Below, in pieces: positions 27,978 to 36,656 of a stretch of 64,000 nucleotides of DNA. A program made the translations under genes and the position numbers. The stretch is from Bacillota bacterium (lineage in GTDB: Bacteria; Bacillota; Clostridia; Acetivibrionales; DSM-27016): NCBI GenBank assembly GCA_023390115.1, contig JAEWDM010000040.1:186001-250000 (forward strand), in the 5' to 3' direction. The notes beneath the pieces are model-generated. The model saw only the letters and a list, made by a program, of their open reading frames with translations. It searched no databases and was not told the DNA's origin. The stretch's first letter is position 1. Each line of letters opens with the position of its first letter.

Positions 27978-28784
27978 ATGTTCAATTTAAAAAGGGCGGC
28001 AGCCCTTGTAAAAAGCAAGGCTGGAGTTGGACTGATTGCGGTTTCGCTGTCTTTATTAATTCCGGGATTTGCCCATGCGGCAAATTACAATGTGGTAAAG
28101 GGTGATTCTCTTTACACCATAGCAAAACTTTTCGGTTCTACAACACAAGACATTATTAAAACGAATAATCTTTCAAGCACTGAAATACGTCCCGGACAGG
28201 TTTTGAATGTACCCGGACAGGCATATTCCGTAAAAAGCGGCGACAGCCTCTATCTTATTTCAAAAAGATACGGAATATCCTTAAGTTCTCTGAGAAAGGC
28301 AAATAATAAGTGGGATGACTATATTTATCCGGGACAAATACTGACTGTCCCCGCGGCAAGCACAAGCAGTACGGCTGCTCTGCAGACCGATGCGGCAAAA
28401 ACCGGATCAGGCGTTGCTTATACTGCGGACGAGCTGGACCTCTTAGCCAGGCTTGTGATGGCTGAGGCTGACGGACAGCCTTACGAGGCCAAGGTAGCGG
28501 TGGCGGCAGTTGTTCTTAACAGAGTTAAGGATAAAAACTTCCCGGACTCCATAAGCAGTGTTATATATCAAAAGGCCGGAGGGTATTACCAGTTTACTCC
28601 TGTTGAAAACGGATGGATTTACAAGGCTGCTTCTCAGGACTCTATAAATGCCGCCAAAGATGCATTGCAGGGAAGCGATCCTTCAAACGGAGCATTATTT
28701 TACTTTGACGACAGTGCCACAAATAAATGGCTGTGGTCAAAGCCTGTAAAGGCATGGATAGGAAGAATGGTATTTGTGTACTAG
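27978..28784 (+). CDS. LysM-domain cell wall hydrolase, SleB-like
   Basis: A 268-residue secreted protein. A signal peptide (residues 1-34, GFAHAA cleavage area) is followed by two LysM peptidoglycan-binding repeats (about 36-80 and 82-126, each ending PGQxLxVP), a Ser/Thr linker, and a Hydrolase_2/SleB-CwlJ domain from about 150. The likely catalytic Glu lies in LARLVMAEADGQPYEA. SleB-type enzymes are lytic transglycosylases that act on spore cortex, but homologues with LysM domains also act in vegetative walls. Control by a cyclic-di-AMP riboswitch points to the vegetative wall and osmotic state. Confidence 0.92.
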   Translation: MFNLKRAAALVKSKAGVGLIAVSLSLLIPGFAHAANYNVVKGDSLYTIAKLFGSTTQDIIKTNNLSSTEIRPGQVLNVPGQAYSVKSGDSLYLISKRYGISLSSLRKANNKWDDYIYPGQILTVPAASTSSTAALQTDAAKTGSGVAYTADELDLLARLVMAEADGQPYEAKVAVAAVVLNRVKDKNFPDSISSVIYQKAGGYYQFTPVENGWIYKAASQDSINAAKDALQGSDPSNGALFYFDDSATNKWLWSKPVKAWIGRMVFVY

Positions 28785-28797
28785 ATATTAAGAAGGT

Positions 28798-28832
28798 AAA
28801 AAGCTGTCCGGTAAAAAGCCGGGCAGCTTTTT
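28798..28832. terminator. Bidirectional terminator between convergent genes
   Basis: AAAAAGCTGTCCGG and CCGGGCAGCTTTTT form a strong stem with a seven-base loop, A-rich on one side and T-rich on the other. It serves the LysM hydrolase on plus and the chemoreceptor on minus. Confidence 0.9.
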
Positions 28833-28839
28833 AAGCTTG

Positions 28840-30900
28840 TTATATCTTAAACTTCGATATGCTGTATTGCAGCTTTGAAGCTATTTGCACCAGTTCATTG
28901 GCGGATTCCTCTATCTGATTCATTATCACGGCCTGCTCCTCGCTTGCCGCTGCCACCTCTTGCGTTCCTGCTGCTGCCTGCAGAGATACCTGAGCAATAT
29001 CACCTATTGAGTCACCGGCCTGCTTTGCATTTTCACTAAGGGTGCTTGATGCTTCAGACACCGTCTCGATTCTGCTGTTTATGTGTTCAAAGGTCTGAGA
29101 AATATCGTAAAAGGCCAGAACGGTTTCATTCAAGGTTTTAGATTGCTCATTTACAACGTTCTCAACTCTGGTCATTTCTGTAACGCAATTTTCTACGCCC
29201 GAGTTTACATCTTCAATAATTTGTCCTATTTTTTTTGCGGATTCACCCGACTGCTCTGCCAGCTTCCGTATTTCTGCCGCGACCACGGCAAAGCCTTTTC
29301 CGCTGCTGCCGGCTCTTGCTGCCTCAATTGAGGCATTCAGCGACAGAAGGTTTGTCTGCTCCGCTATGCTTCTTATGACGTAAAGTATTTTACTTATTTG
29401 AGCAGATTTTGCTGAAAGCTCTGAAATAGCCGTGTTAACATTCTGTGACATTTTAACCGTATCCTCCATTTTAGTCTCCTGGAATTTTACCAGAGCTTCT
29501 CCTCTTTGTACAGTATCCTTGGCGGCGTTGGCCAAGTCTCTGGAATATTCCATATCCTCGGAAATTTGAGATAAGCCCGATACAATGCCTATGATTTTGT
29601 TGTTTCCCTTTTCGGTGGAAACGGCTTGCTCGCTGGCTCCCTTTGCCAGCTCTGCTATAGCCTCTGCAACTTGTACCCATGCCTTATTTACCTTATGAGA
29701 TGAGAGGGTCATTTCCTCAGAGGATTTTGTAACTGCTTCTCCCAGGCTTGCTATATCTGCGATAAGAGCCCTCAAATCTGCTATTGTAGTTTTAAGAGAT
29801 CTTAAAAGCCTGCCTATCTCGTCCTTGCCTATGTTCTTGTCATCAATGTCTATGTTTAATTTGCCGTCGGCCACCATTTCAAGTGAGTCTACGGCAATTC
29901 TGAGCGGCTTTATTACGCTTTTGCCAATAAATATTGAGATTACAACCATAAACAGTATCATTATAGCCATTACCATAATCAATATAATAGCTGTGGACTG
30001 GTTTGTTGTGGAATATGCCGACTCAATAAGCTTTCCTCCGAAAATTATGCCTATTGTTTCCCCCTCAGCGTTCAGCAAAGGCAAATACGAGGCAAAATAA
30101 GCCATACCCAATATTTGAGTTTTGCCGGAAAATTTTTGGCTCTTTTTAAGTACCAGATTTGATATCTGGCTGTCCAGCCGTGTACCGACTATGCGCTTTC
30201 CGTCCTTTATAATAGTAGTAGCCACGCGGGTATCCCCTAAGAACAGAGTTGCATCTGTCCCCTGCATTTTTTTGATCTTATCCACAACCTTATCCTGATC
30301 AAGCCTGTATCCCGTACATACAGTGCCAATAATCCTCCCCTGGCTTACAATCGCCGCGCTGCCGCTTGCTGAAAGCTTTATGACATCATCGGTCTCAATA
30401 GTGGAATAGGGAATGCCCTGAAGAGCCATCTTTACAGTATGCTGCTCTTTTATATTATCTCCCTTTTTTGAAGGAGAATAGCTTCTTAGCAGCACATTTC
30501 CCATTTCGTCTGTTACAATTGCAAAATCTATTCCTGTTCTTCTTATCTGGGACTGCAGCTCATTTACAAGCTTGTCTGTGTTACGTTCAGATATCGCGGC
30601 CGCTATAACCGGGTTGGAGGCAAAAAGGTTCGCATAGCTTAAGGCATTGCTTTTATATTCCTTTATTTGTGCGCTGAACGAGTCCGCTCCCCCCGCAGAC
30701 TGAAGCTGAGATTCCTTGTTCACATATTGGAAGAAAAAGTATAGCGATGTATACACTGTAGAGACTACGATTAACAAGGTTGTCAGAAATATGAACAACA
30801 GCAGCTTTGTACGCAGGCTAATATCCTTCGTACCATTTTTTTTCGAGATAGAAAAGATTTTGCTGGCCAGATGATTAATAGTTTTTCCTGCAAGTTTCAT
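28840..30900 (-). CDS. Methyl-accepting chemotaxis protein with Cache-type sensor
   Basis: A 686-residue membrane chemoreceptor. Helix 1 lies near residues 32-55 after a basic cytoplasmic tail, a Cache-like extracellular domain spans about 56-300, helix 2 about 300-325, then HAMP and a long signalling coiled coil with the hairpin tip EQTNLLSLNASIEAARAG and EIRKLAEQSGESAKKI. It would relay ligand binding to CheA/CheW. No C-terminal CheR-binding pentapeptide is seen. A GGGGG ribosome site precedes the ATG. The gene is alone, with no chemotaxis genes nearby, and the ligand is unknown. Confidence 0.93.
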   Translation of the reverse strand: MKLAGKTINHLASKIFSISKKNGTKDISLRTKLLLFIFLTTLLIVVSTVYTSLYFFFQYVNKESQLQSAGGADSFSAQIKEYKSNALSYANLFASNPVIAAAISERNTDKLVNELQSQIRRTGIDFAIVTDEMGNVLLRSYSPSKKGDNIKEQHTVKMALQGIPYSTIETDDVIKLSASGSAAIVSQGRIIGTVCTGYRLDQDKVVDKIKKMQGTDATLFLGDTRVATTIIKDGKRIVGTRLDSQISNLVLKKSQKFSGKTQILGMAYFASYLPLLNAEGETIGIIFGGKLIESAYSTTNQSTAIILIMVMAIMILFMVVISIFIGKSVIKPLRIAVDSLEMVADGKLNIDIDDKNIGKDEIGRLLRSLKTTIADLRALIADIASLGEAVTKSSEEMTLSSHKVNKAWVQVAEAIAELAKGASEQAVSTEKGNNKIIGIVSGLSQISEDMEYSRDLANAAKDTVQRGEALVKFQETKMEDTVKMSQNVNTAISELSAKSAQISKILYVIRSIAEQTNLLSLNASIEAARAGSSGKGFAVVAAEIRKLAEQSGESAKKIGQIIEDVNSGVENCVTEMTRVENVVNEQSKTLNETVLAFYDISQTFEHINSRIETVSEASSTLSENAKQAGDSIGDIAQVSLQAAAGTQEVAAASEEQAVIMNQIEESANELVQIASKLQYSISKFKI

Positions 30901-31584
30901 AGTTACATCCCCCTTTTCTATATACTGTATTTATAAAGCTATATACATTAATGGCATAAGATATTAAACCTCTGATATTATATAAACTATGAAGTCCGGA
31001 AGTACAAAGTTCCTTATGCCGCAATTATGCAAAATATCTACGGATATGATAACAAGTTCTTTTTTAATACATCCATAAAGGGATTACCCCTATAGCAGCT
31101 TTAATAAAATATAATATGGAATAATATTGCTAAATACAAATGGTTTTGTCACAGACGCATTATGTAAAATCAGAATAAAAATTACGGGCTTTCTTATCTC
31201 ATATGCCTTTTAACAGTTTTTACCTGATGAAGAGCATATGTAAATACCCGCATTGTTAAGAAGTTAACTGTCCATATTGCTTCATAAAAACAGAAAATAT
31301 GAAGCTTACTGAGGCGTTTATACAGTAAATAATTTTATTCCGAACAATAGCATATAAAATTAAAAAATCATATCTCTGTATATACCATCTCCTTACTTAA
31401 ATAATAATTATTAGCAAAATTAAAAGAGACACTTTTATATACTATTTAAAAAAGCTCCTTATTATGTAATATTCTTCATAAAGCAACAAAATCCTCTATC
31501 AAAATGTAAAAATTTTAGAAAAATTTTATTTAGTGCTAGAAATACATAAAAAACACTAGAGCTTTTTAATAGAGATGTTTTTTA

Positions 31585-31719
31585 GTGGTTAAGCTATCGG
31601 AAGCTGAGAGGTATAAGCGCACAGCGGCGTGGATGCTAAAAACGATTTTACTGCAAGATACTGACCTGTTTAAAGCAATTTTAGCTGTTATTCATATCGT
31701 TTTGTCGAAATTTATATAA
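31585..31719 (+). CDS. Possible small protein or gene remnant (44 aa)
   Basis: Starts at GTG and reads VVKLSEAERYKRTAAW then a hydrophobic, helical tail. It is 44 residues, with coding-like composition in otherwise AT-rich DNA, but only a weak GAGA upstream. It may be a real short amphipathic peptide or the decayed end of a gene. Family not recognised. Confidence 0.25.
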   Translation: MVKLSEAERYKRTAAWMLKTILLQDTDLFKAILAVIHIVLSKFI

Positions 31720-31829
31720 TTATGGGTATTGCAGATAAAGTCTGTCCTATAAACATATCCCGGTTTTTACCGTATGCAGTTTCATAGATAAACGTTAAAT
31801 ATGCCGAACGTCATAGGACCTGAGGATTA

Positions 31830-31870
31830 CAGGCTTTGTTAGCTCTGTGCAAAAGCAGATGCGAAGCCTG
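31830..31870 (+). ncRNA. Nested hairpin, candidate structured RNA
   Basis: CAGGCTT (31830-31836) pairs with AAGCCTG (31864-31870), and TCTG (31844-31847) with CAGA (31856-31859) inside it. Not linked to a known family; about 210 bases upstream of the UPF0178 gene. Confidence 0.25.
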
Positions 31871-32082
31871 CTATATATTGTTGAAATATGAGGATATTCA
31901 GGCCTTTATATAATAGTATATCTTGCTTTATTGTATTAAGCATATAAGAAATTACATGAGGCCTGTACTATGGCTCGAAATTCCAAAGCGCTAAAGCCGT
32001 TAAACGGGAGTGTTTCCTTGACTGCCGTGTGTCTTAAGTGTTAATATGAATCTGCAGAACTAATAAAGGGGTACGTAGGATT

Positions 32083-32514
32083 ATGAGGATACTGGTAGAT
32101 GCTGATGCATGTCCCGTAAAGCATATTATAGTAAGGCTGGCAAAAAAGCGCAGAATACCTGTTGTTATGTTTATTGATACAAGCCATGAGTTAAATGACG
32201 GGTATTCCGAAGTAATAATTGTAGATAAGCAGAGGGATTCGGCGGATATTGCCCTTATTAATATGGCAGGTGTGCATGATATTATAGTAACACAGGATTA
32301 CGGACTTGCGGCAATGGTTTTGGGAAAGGGTGCCAGGGCAATTAATCAAAACGGCATGATTTATTCATCGGACAATATGGACAGGCTTCTATTTGAAAGG
32401 CATCTTTCACAAAAGGTCCGCAGGGGAGGCGGAAGGACCATAGGCCCTAAAAAGCGCACAAAGGCTGATGAGGAGAGGTTTGAAGCAGTGCTTGGAGAAA
32501 TACTTGAAAGCTGA
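32083..32514 (+). CDS. UPF0178 family protein (YaiI/YqxD)
   Basis: A 143-residue protein of the UPF0178 family. The start MRILVDADACPVK and the middle TQDYGLAAMVLGKGARAINQ, then KVRRGGGRTIGPKKRTKAD near the C-terminus, are the family signatures. The fold is PIN-like with conserved acidic residues, so a nuclease role has been suggested, but function is not established. Monocistronic, with the REP/MITE-like palindrome directly after it. Confidence 0.9.
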   Translation: MRILVDADACPVKHIIVRLAKKRRIPVVMFIDTSHELNDGYSEVIIVDKQRDSADIALINMAGVHDIIVTQDYGLAAMVLGKGARAINQNGMIYSSDNMDRLLFERHLSQKVRRGGGRTIGPKKRTKADEERFEAVLGEILES

Positions 32515-32523
32515 TAGGCGAGG

Positions 32524-32627
32524 GTGGGTCAAGGGGACGGTTCGGGTCGGGGGGACGGTTCTGGTGACACACTTGAGTGTGTCACCAGAACCGTCCCCCC
32601 GACCCGCCGAACCGTCCCCTTGACCCA
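32524..32627. repeat. REP/MITE-like 100-bp inverted repeat
   Basis: A nearly perfect palindrome with about 50-base arms centred near 32574. The left arm has two tandem copies of an 18-base unit, GGGTCAAGGGGACGGTTC (32526-32543) and GGGTCGGGGGGACGGTTC (32544-32561), then GGTGACACAC at the centre. The right arm carries three extra bases. The core GGGACGGTTCT is shared with the palindrome at 47899-47960. GGGACGGTT palindromes recur in Firmicute genomes and are often mobile non-autonomous elements; no transposase is present in the window. Confidence 0.8.
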
Positions 32628-32646
32628 CGCGATTTTAATATAGGAG

Positions 32647-33480
32647 ATGATGAGGACTATGAAAAATAAAACCATTGAAATATGGGAAAAGGATAAATAT
32701 CAAAGTGAGGCAGAGGATGGCTTCAAACCTGTACTTGATACCTATATATTGAGCGGAGCAAAAAAAAGAGGCGCAGTTCTTATTTTTCCGGGCGGAGGGT
32801 ACGAATTTACCTCCGAAAGAGAGGCGGAACCGGTTGCAATGCAATTTAATGCCGCAGGCTACCATGCATTTGTACTCTACTACAGTGTAAGCCCCAGAAG
32901 ACATCCGCAGCCGCTGCTGGATGCATTGCGGGCTATGTGCATAATACGTGAGAATGCCGATGAGTGGAATGTAGATCCCAACAGGGTTGCCGTGTGCGGG
33001 TTTTCAGCCGGAGGGCATCTGGCAGCCAGCTTGGGAGTGCATTGGGATGATCCGGATATTGCCGGCAGTCCTGAAATAAATGTGGAATTGGGCAGACCCG
33101 ATGCCATGATATTGTGCTATCCTGTAATTACCTCAGGAAGATTTGCACATAGGGATTCCTTTGAAAGGCTTCTGGGAAAGGAGGCAGATAAGAAGCTGCT
33201 CAGCAAAATGTCCCTGGAGCTTCACGTAAGTAAAAACACGCCTCCCGCATTTATATGGCATACCTTTGATGATGGATTGGTTCCTGTAGAGAACAGCCTG
33301 CTTCTTGCGCAGGCTATGCGCAGCTTTAATATACCCTTTGAGCTTCATGTATATCCCAGAGGACCTCACGGATTATCTCTGGCGACGGAGGAGACAGGGC
33401 GGGGAGAATGGGACATAAGCGCTCATGTATCTACCTGGCTCGGACTCAGTATTCAATGGCTGGAGGAGGTGTTTTCTTAA
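32647..33480 (+). CDS. Alpha/beta hydrolase, acetyl-xylan esterase-like
   Basis: A 277-residue (or 273 from ATG 32659) cytoplasmic alpha/beta hydrolase. The oxyanion region FPGGGYEF, nucleophile GFSAGGH, acid in HTFDDGLVP and His in GPHGLSL complete the triad. This resembles carbohydrate acetylesterases without a signal peptide, so it likely deacetylates imported oligosaccharides. Start uncertain: three close ATGs follow AGGAG. Monocistronic. Confidence 0.85.
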   Translation: MMRTMKNKTIEIWEKDKYQSEAEDGFKPVLDTYILSGAKKRGAVLIFPGGGYEFTSEREAEPVAMQFNAAGYHAFVLYYSVSPRRHPQPLLDALRAMCIIRENADEWNVDPNRVAVCGFSAGGHLAASLGVHWDDPDIAGSPEINVELGRPDAMILCYPVITSGRFAHRDSFERLLGKEADKKLLSKMSLELHVSKNTPPAFIWHTFDDGLVPVENSLLLAQAMRSFNIPFELHVYPRGPHGLSLATEETGRGEWDISAHVSTWLGLSIQWLEEVFS

Positions 33481-33563
33481 AAAAGAATAATTAACTAAAA
33501 AAATCCGGTGCTTTGTATGTTTTTACAAACATATAAAAATAAAGCGTATAATTCCAAATACTG

Positions 33564-33592
33564 TTGACAAAACTCGATAAAGTGTGTAAAAT
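33564..33592 (+). promoter_or_regulatory. SigA promoter of biosynthetic cluster
   Basis: TTGACA at 33564-33569 and TAAAAT at 33587-33592, spacer 17 bases. The next gene starts over 400 bases downstream, which gives an unusually long leader. Confidence 0.7.
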
Positions 33593-33788
33593 TATAACAA
33601 AATAACTAGCCAAATAAATAGAAAATTAAATTGATGTGACAAAAAACACCTATACTTTTTTGGTTTGGAGGCTGGAAACGAGGATAGTTTTACTTTATTA
33701 AACAGGGGAATTTGAGTGCCGGGATGTATTAGAAAATGTAATTGAATTATTGAAATGTATGCGTAGGATTTTACTGTTTAGATATTGT

Positions 33789-33832
33789 AAAGCTTACCTT
33801 GTTGTACTGCCGAAAGACACAGGGTAAGCTTT
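33789..33832 (+). promoter_or_regulatory. Leader stem-loop of biosynthetic cluster
   Basis: Bases 33789-33802 pair with 33819-33832 in a 14-bp stem with one G-U, around a 16-base loop. No T-run follows, so it is more likely an RNA control or stability element than a terminator. Confidence 0.55.
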
Positions 33833-34002
33833 AATGTTAAGGAATAGTGAAGCTATAATTTTAGTATTCCTTGAAAAGGAAAGGCGGGAAGCCTATAAGG
33901 TTTTAATGAAAAAAATCGGAGGTTATTTTCTGAATCTTTCCTAAAATATGTCCCATCTCAAAAAAGCTCTGGCTAAATAAATAATAAAAGGACAGAAAGA
34001 CT

Positions 34003-35232
34003 ATGGGAGAAAATAATATTTCGAGGATTGAATCTCTGAACAGTGTTATTTCCAGAATGAAAGCAATTCCGTTTTATAAAAGAAGAATTCCTGCTATGTC
34101 TATAAACAACAAAGAAGATATCGGCTGCATGCCCATAACCGCAAAATCGGATTTGTGCAGGCTGTCTGCTCTTGAAACGATAACTGTCTCAAAATCCTTA
34201 TTATACGAGTATCATGAATCTTCCGGTACTGTTGGTGAGCCTGTGTCAACATGGCTTACGGAAAATGATTTCAATGCTTATGTAAATCAGTTGGAAGAAA
34301 CCTGCCTGGAAATAAAGGAGGATGATATAGTGCTTATACGTTTTCCTTATTCAATATCGGTACCGGCTCATATTTTCACAGAATTGGTTAAGAGAAAGGG
34401 GGCATGTGTTGTTCCTGTAAGCAAGGCTACTAAAATAGCACCTTATACAAGAGTATTGAATTTACTCGGAAAGCTTGAAGTATCTATTTTGTGCTGCCTT
34501 CCTTATGAGGCATTTCTTTTGAGCGATATTGCTGAAAAGACAGGCGTCGATATCAAAAGGGAGTTTAAAAAGCTTAGGGCTATATGCTCTGCAGGCGAGA
34601 TGATGAGCGGCTCAAGGAAGAAGCGTTTAGAAGCGGCATGGGGAGTGCCTGTTTATGAGTTTTATGGAACAACGGAAACCGGTAACCTTGCAGCTTCATG
34701 TAAAATGGGAAATTTACATTGTTCCGAAGAGCATTTTTGCTTTGAGGTATTGGATTTTGAGAGAAAGGAACGGCTTGGGTTCAACCGGAAGGGGCTTTTA
34801 CACATTACAACTCTGTCTAAAGAGAATTTTCCTCTTCTCAGATATGATGTGGGTGACATAGCAGAGCTAAGAGAAGGCTGTGGATGCGGGAATAAGGCGC
34901 CCGTGCTTTATCATCATGGGAGAGGTACAAACAAGGCCGTATACAAAGGAAAAATCATAACTCACAGGGAGATTGAGGAGCAAATAATGTCTTTACCCGA
35001 GGAGCTTGCGGGAAACTTTTATAAAATTATAAGTAAAAAGGAGGAAATAGAAGTCCATCTTGAAACCCGTAAGCATAAGGATAAAAGTATTTTGAAGGAG
35101 ATTGAGAACGGAATTAGGCTTGATATTCCCTTGAAAGTAAAACTTTTTCCGGAGGAGGGCATACAGAATATATCTTCACTGATAGAGTGTGAGAGCTATG
35201 ACAAACCTAGTTACTTCATAACAATCACATAA
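34003..35232 (+). CDS. PaaK-like adenylate-forming ligase 1
   Basis: A 409-residue member of the ANL superfamily close to phenylacetate-CoA ligase PaaK. The nucleotide-binding motif is ESSGTVGEP near residue 73, the A5 motif is YEFYGTTETG near 219-228, and LRYDVGD is the A7 motif near 280. A Cys-rich spot, REGCGCGN, follows. PaaK-like enzymes adenylate aromatic acids and pass them to CoA or amines. First gene of a six-gene co-directional cluster; slightly shorter than typical PaaK. The acid is probably aromatic, by family, but is not known. Confidence 0.88.
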   Translation: MGENNISRIESLNSVISRMKAIPFYKRRIPAMSINNKEDIGCMPITAKSDLCRLSALETITVSKSLLYEYHESSGTVGEPVSTWLTENDFNAYVNQLEETCLEIKEDDIVLIRFPYSISVPAHIFTELVKRKGACVVPVSKATKIAPYTRVLNLLGKLEVSILCCLPYEAFLLSDIAEKTGVDIKREFKKLRAICSAGEMMSGSRKKRLEAAWGVPVYEFYGTTETGNLAASCKMGNLHCSEEHFCFEVLDFERKERLGFNRKGLLHITTLSKENFPLLRYDVGDIAELREGCGCGNKAPVLYHHGRGTNKAVYKGKIITHREIEEQIMSLPEELAGNFYKIISKKEEIEVHLETRKHKDKSILKEIENGIRLDIPLKVKLFPEEGIQNISSLIECESYDKPSYFITIT

Positions 35233-35252
35233 ATAATGGTCGGTATTTCCTG

Positions 35253-36644
35253 ATGTCAGGAATTTTTCGCAGAAGACTAAATAGTTATATGGGGGCAGTT
35301 ACAATGGATATTAAGAATACTTATTTTGCAGGTTCAGGCAATATACCTGAGATTATTGAAAGGCATTTTAGTGAGGACAGACTGGTTGAGTATTGGAACT
35401 CCAGGCGGATAAAGCAATACACTACAGACGCGGTAAGAGATTTGCTGCGGCATGTTTATAAGAACAATGCCTTTTACCGCAAAAAAATTCAAGCTGCAGG
35501 AATTGACGCAGAGAATTTTAATGACCTGAAAAAGCTGCAGCTTCTGGATTTTGTGCAAAAAGAGGATTTGCAGAATGAACCCTATCTTATTCTTTCCGTA
35601 GAAATTGATAAAATAGTTCAGTTTTTTTTATCCACGGGAACAACACAGAGTAAAACTATTTACATGATGTATACATTGGACGATTTGTACATCCGGGATC
35701 TCGCACCCGATATGAGAAAGCTTGTGCCGGTCGATTCCACAGATGTAGTAATAAATGCGCTTCCTTATGAGATGAGCTCCGCGGGGCTATCGTTTCACCG
35801 CATTCTGCAAAATGCCAAGCATGCGGGAGTTGTGTCTGTGGGCAAGGGGGGATATTATTCAGACCCTAAAAAGACCTTAATGGCTATGAAAGAGCTTCGG
35901 GCAAATGTTATGTTCACAAGCCCTTCCTATGCCATGTATCTTGCTGAGACGGCAGAGGAAATAGGAATGGACATTAAAAAGGAATGCCGGCTTAAGATTA
36001 TGTGGATTACGGGAGAAGGCTGTTCAAACGCTTTCAGAAACAGAATTGAGGAGCTTTGGGGATGCCCGGCCTATAGCTATTACGGCTCTCTTGAATGTGG
36101 GCCGCTGGGAATTGAATGTGAAAAAAAGGACGGATATCATATTACTGAAGGGCATGTATATGTTGAAATAGTGGACAGAGATACGGGAAAAACACTTGAG
36201 CCCGGAGAGGTTGGGGAGATTGTAGTGACAACTCTGCTGCGTGAGGGAGCCCCCCTTATAAGGTATGCGACTCAGGATATGGGGTATATTGAGGATGTCC
36301 CGTGTGAATGCGGCGTAAAATTTAAAAAGATACACCTTCGGGGAAGAAAAGTAGATCAGATTTCAATTGAAGAGAAGCAATACTCTCCATATTATGTAGA
36401 AGAATTTCTTATGCGCAATGAAGAGGTGGGAAATAACTACAGGTTTATTGTATACGACGACTATCTCCTGATAGAAGCCACCCTCAGCAGCAGGTATAAG
36501 GATGTGAAGGGGATTGAAGAGAAAATTGCAAATAAGGTTGAATATGGCTGCGGAATTCCCACCAGGATTAAATTTGTAGAGCCAATACCATATTCGGGAG
36601 GTAAGGTTATACGTGTTATCAATAAGCAGACAAAGAATAAGTGA
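35253..36644 (+). CDS. PaaK-like adenylate-forming ligase 2
   Basis: A second, divergent PaaK-like ligase of 463 residues (possibly 445 from ATG 35307). It has the extended N-terminal form with FYRKKIQAAG, the phosphate motif FLSTGTTQSK, the A5 motif YSYYGSLECGPLG, LIRYATQDMGYIE and ECGVKFKKIHLRGRKVDQI. It is only distantly like its neighbour, so the pair is not a recent duplication; one might activate the acyl partner and the other the aminohydroxy acid. Follows ligase 1 by 20 bases and precedes the amidohydrolase by 12. Confidence 0.88.
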   Translation: MSGIFRRRLNSYMGAVTMDIKNTYFAGSGNIPEIIERHFSEDRLVEYWNSRRIKQYTTDAVRDLLRHVYKNNAFYRKKIQAAGIDAENFNDLKKLQLLDFVQKEDLQNEPYLILSVEIDKIVQFFLSTGTTQSKTIYMMYTLDDLYIRDLAPDMRKLVPVDSTDVVINALPYEMSSAGLSFHRILQNAKHAGVVSVGKGGYYSDPKKTLMAMKELRANVMFTSPSYAMYLAETAEEIGMDIKKECRLKIMWITGEGCSNAFRNRIEELWGCPAYSYYGSLECGPLGIECEKKDGYHITEGHVYVEIVDRDTGKTLEPGEVGEIVVTTLLREGAPLIRYATQDMGYIEDVPCECGVKFKKIHLRGRKVDQISIEEKQYSPYYVEEFLMRNEEVGNNYRFIVYDDYLLIEATLSSRYKDVKGIEEKIANKVEYGCGIPTRIKFVEPIPYSGGKVIRVINKQTKNK

Positions 36645-36656
36645 GGAGGTTTTTCT

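Larger units (their letters stand above)
30901..32082. other. 1.2-kb region with almost no coding content
   Basis: AT-rich and mostly featureless. Two things stand out: a 44-codon open frame at 31585-31719 with richer GC than its surroundings, and a nested hairpin at 31830-31870. I see no riboswitch, tRNA or transposon. Confidence 0.55.
33481..34002. other. Promoter and long leader of biosynthetic cluster
   Basis: Holds a small TATGTTT/AAACATA hairpin (33516-33533), a strong promoter at 33564-33592 and about 400 bases of leader with a 14-bp stem-loop (33789-33832), an 8-bp inverted repeat AAGGAATA/TATTCCTT (33839-33872) and two very short frames, 33906-33944 (12 aa) and 33948-33980 (10 aa). 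Confidence 0.6.

Noticed and set aside
30901..31400. Possible cyclic-di-GMP riboswitch in front of the chemoreceptor gene
   Set aside because: The minus strand upstream of the gene lacks the conserved GCAAAGCC and GGCAAACC blocks of GEMM RNAs.
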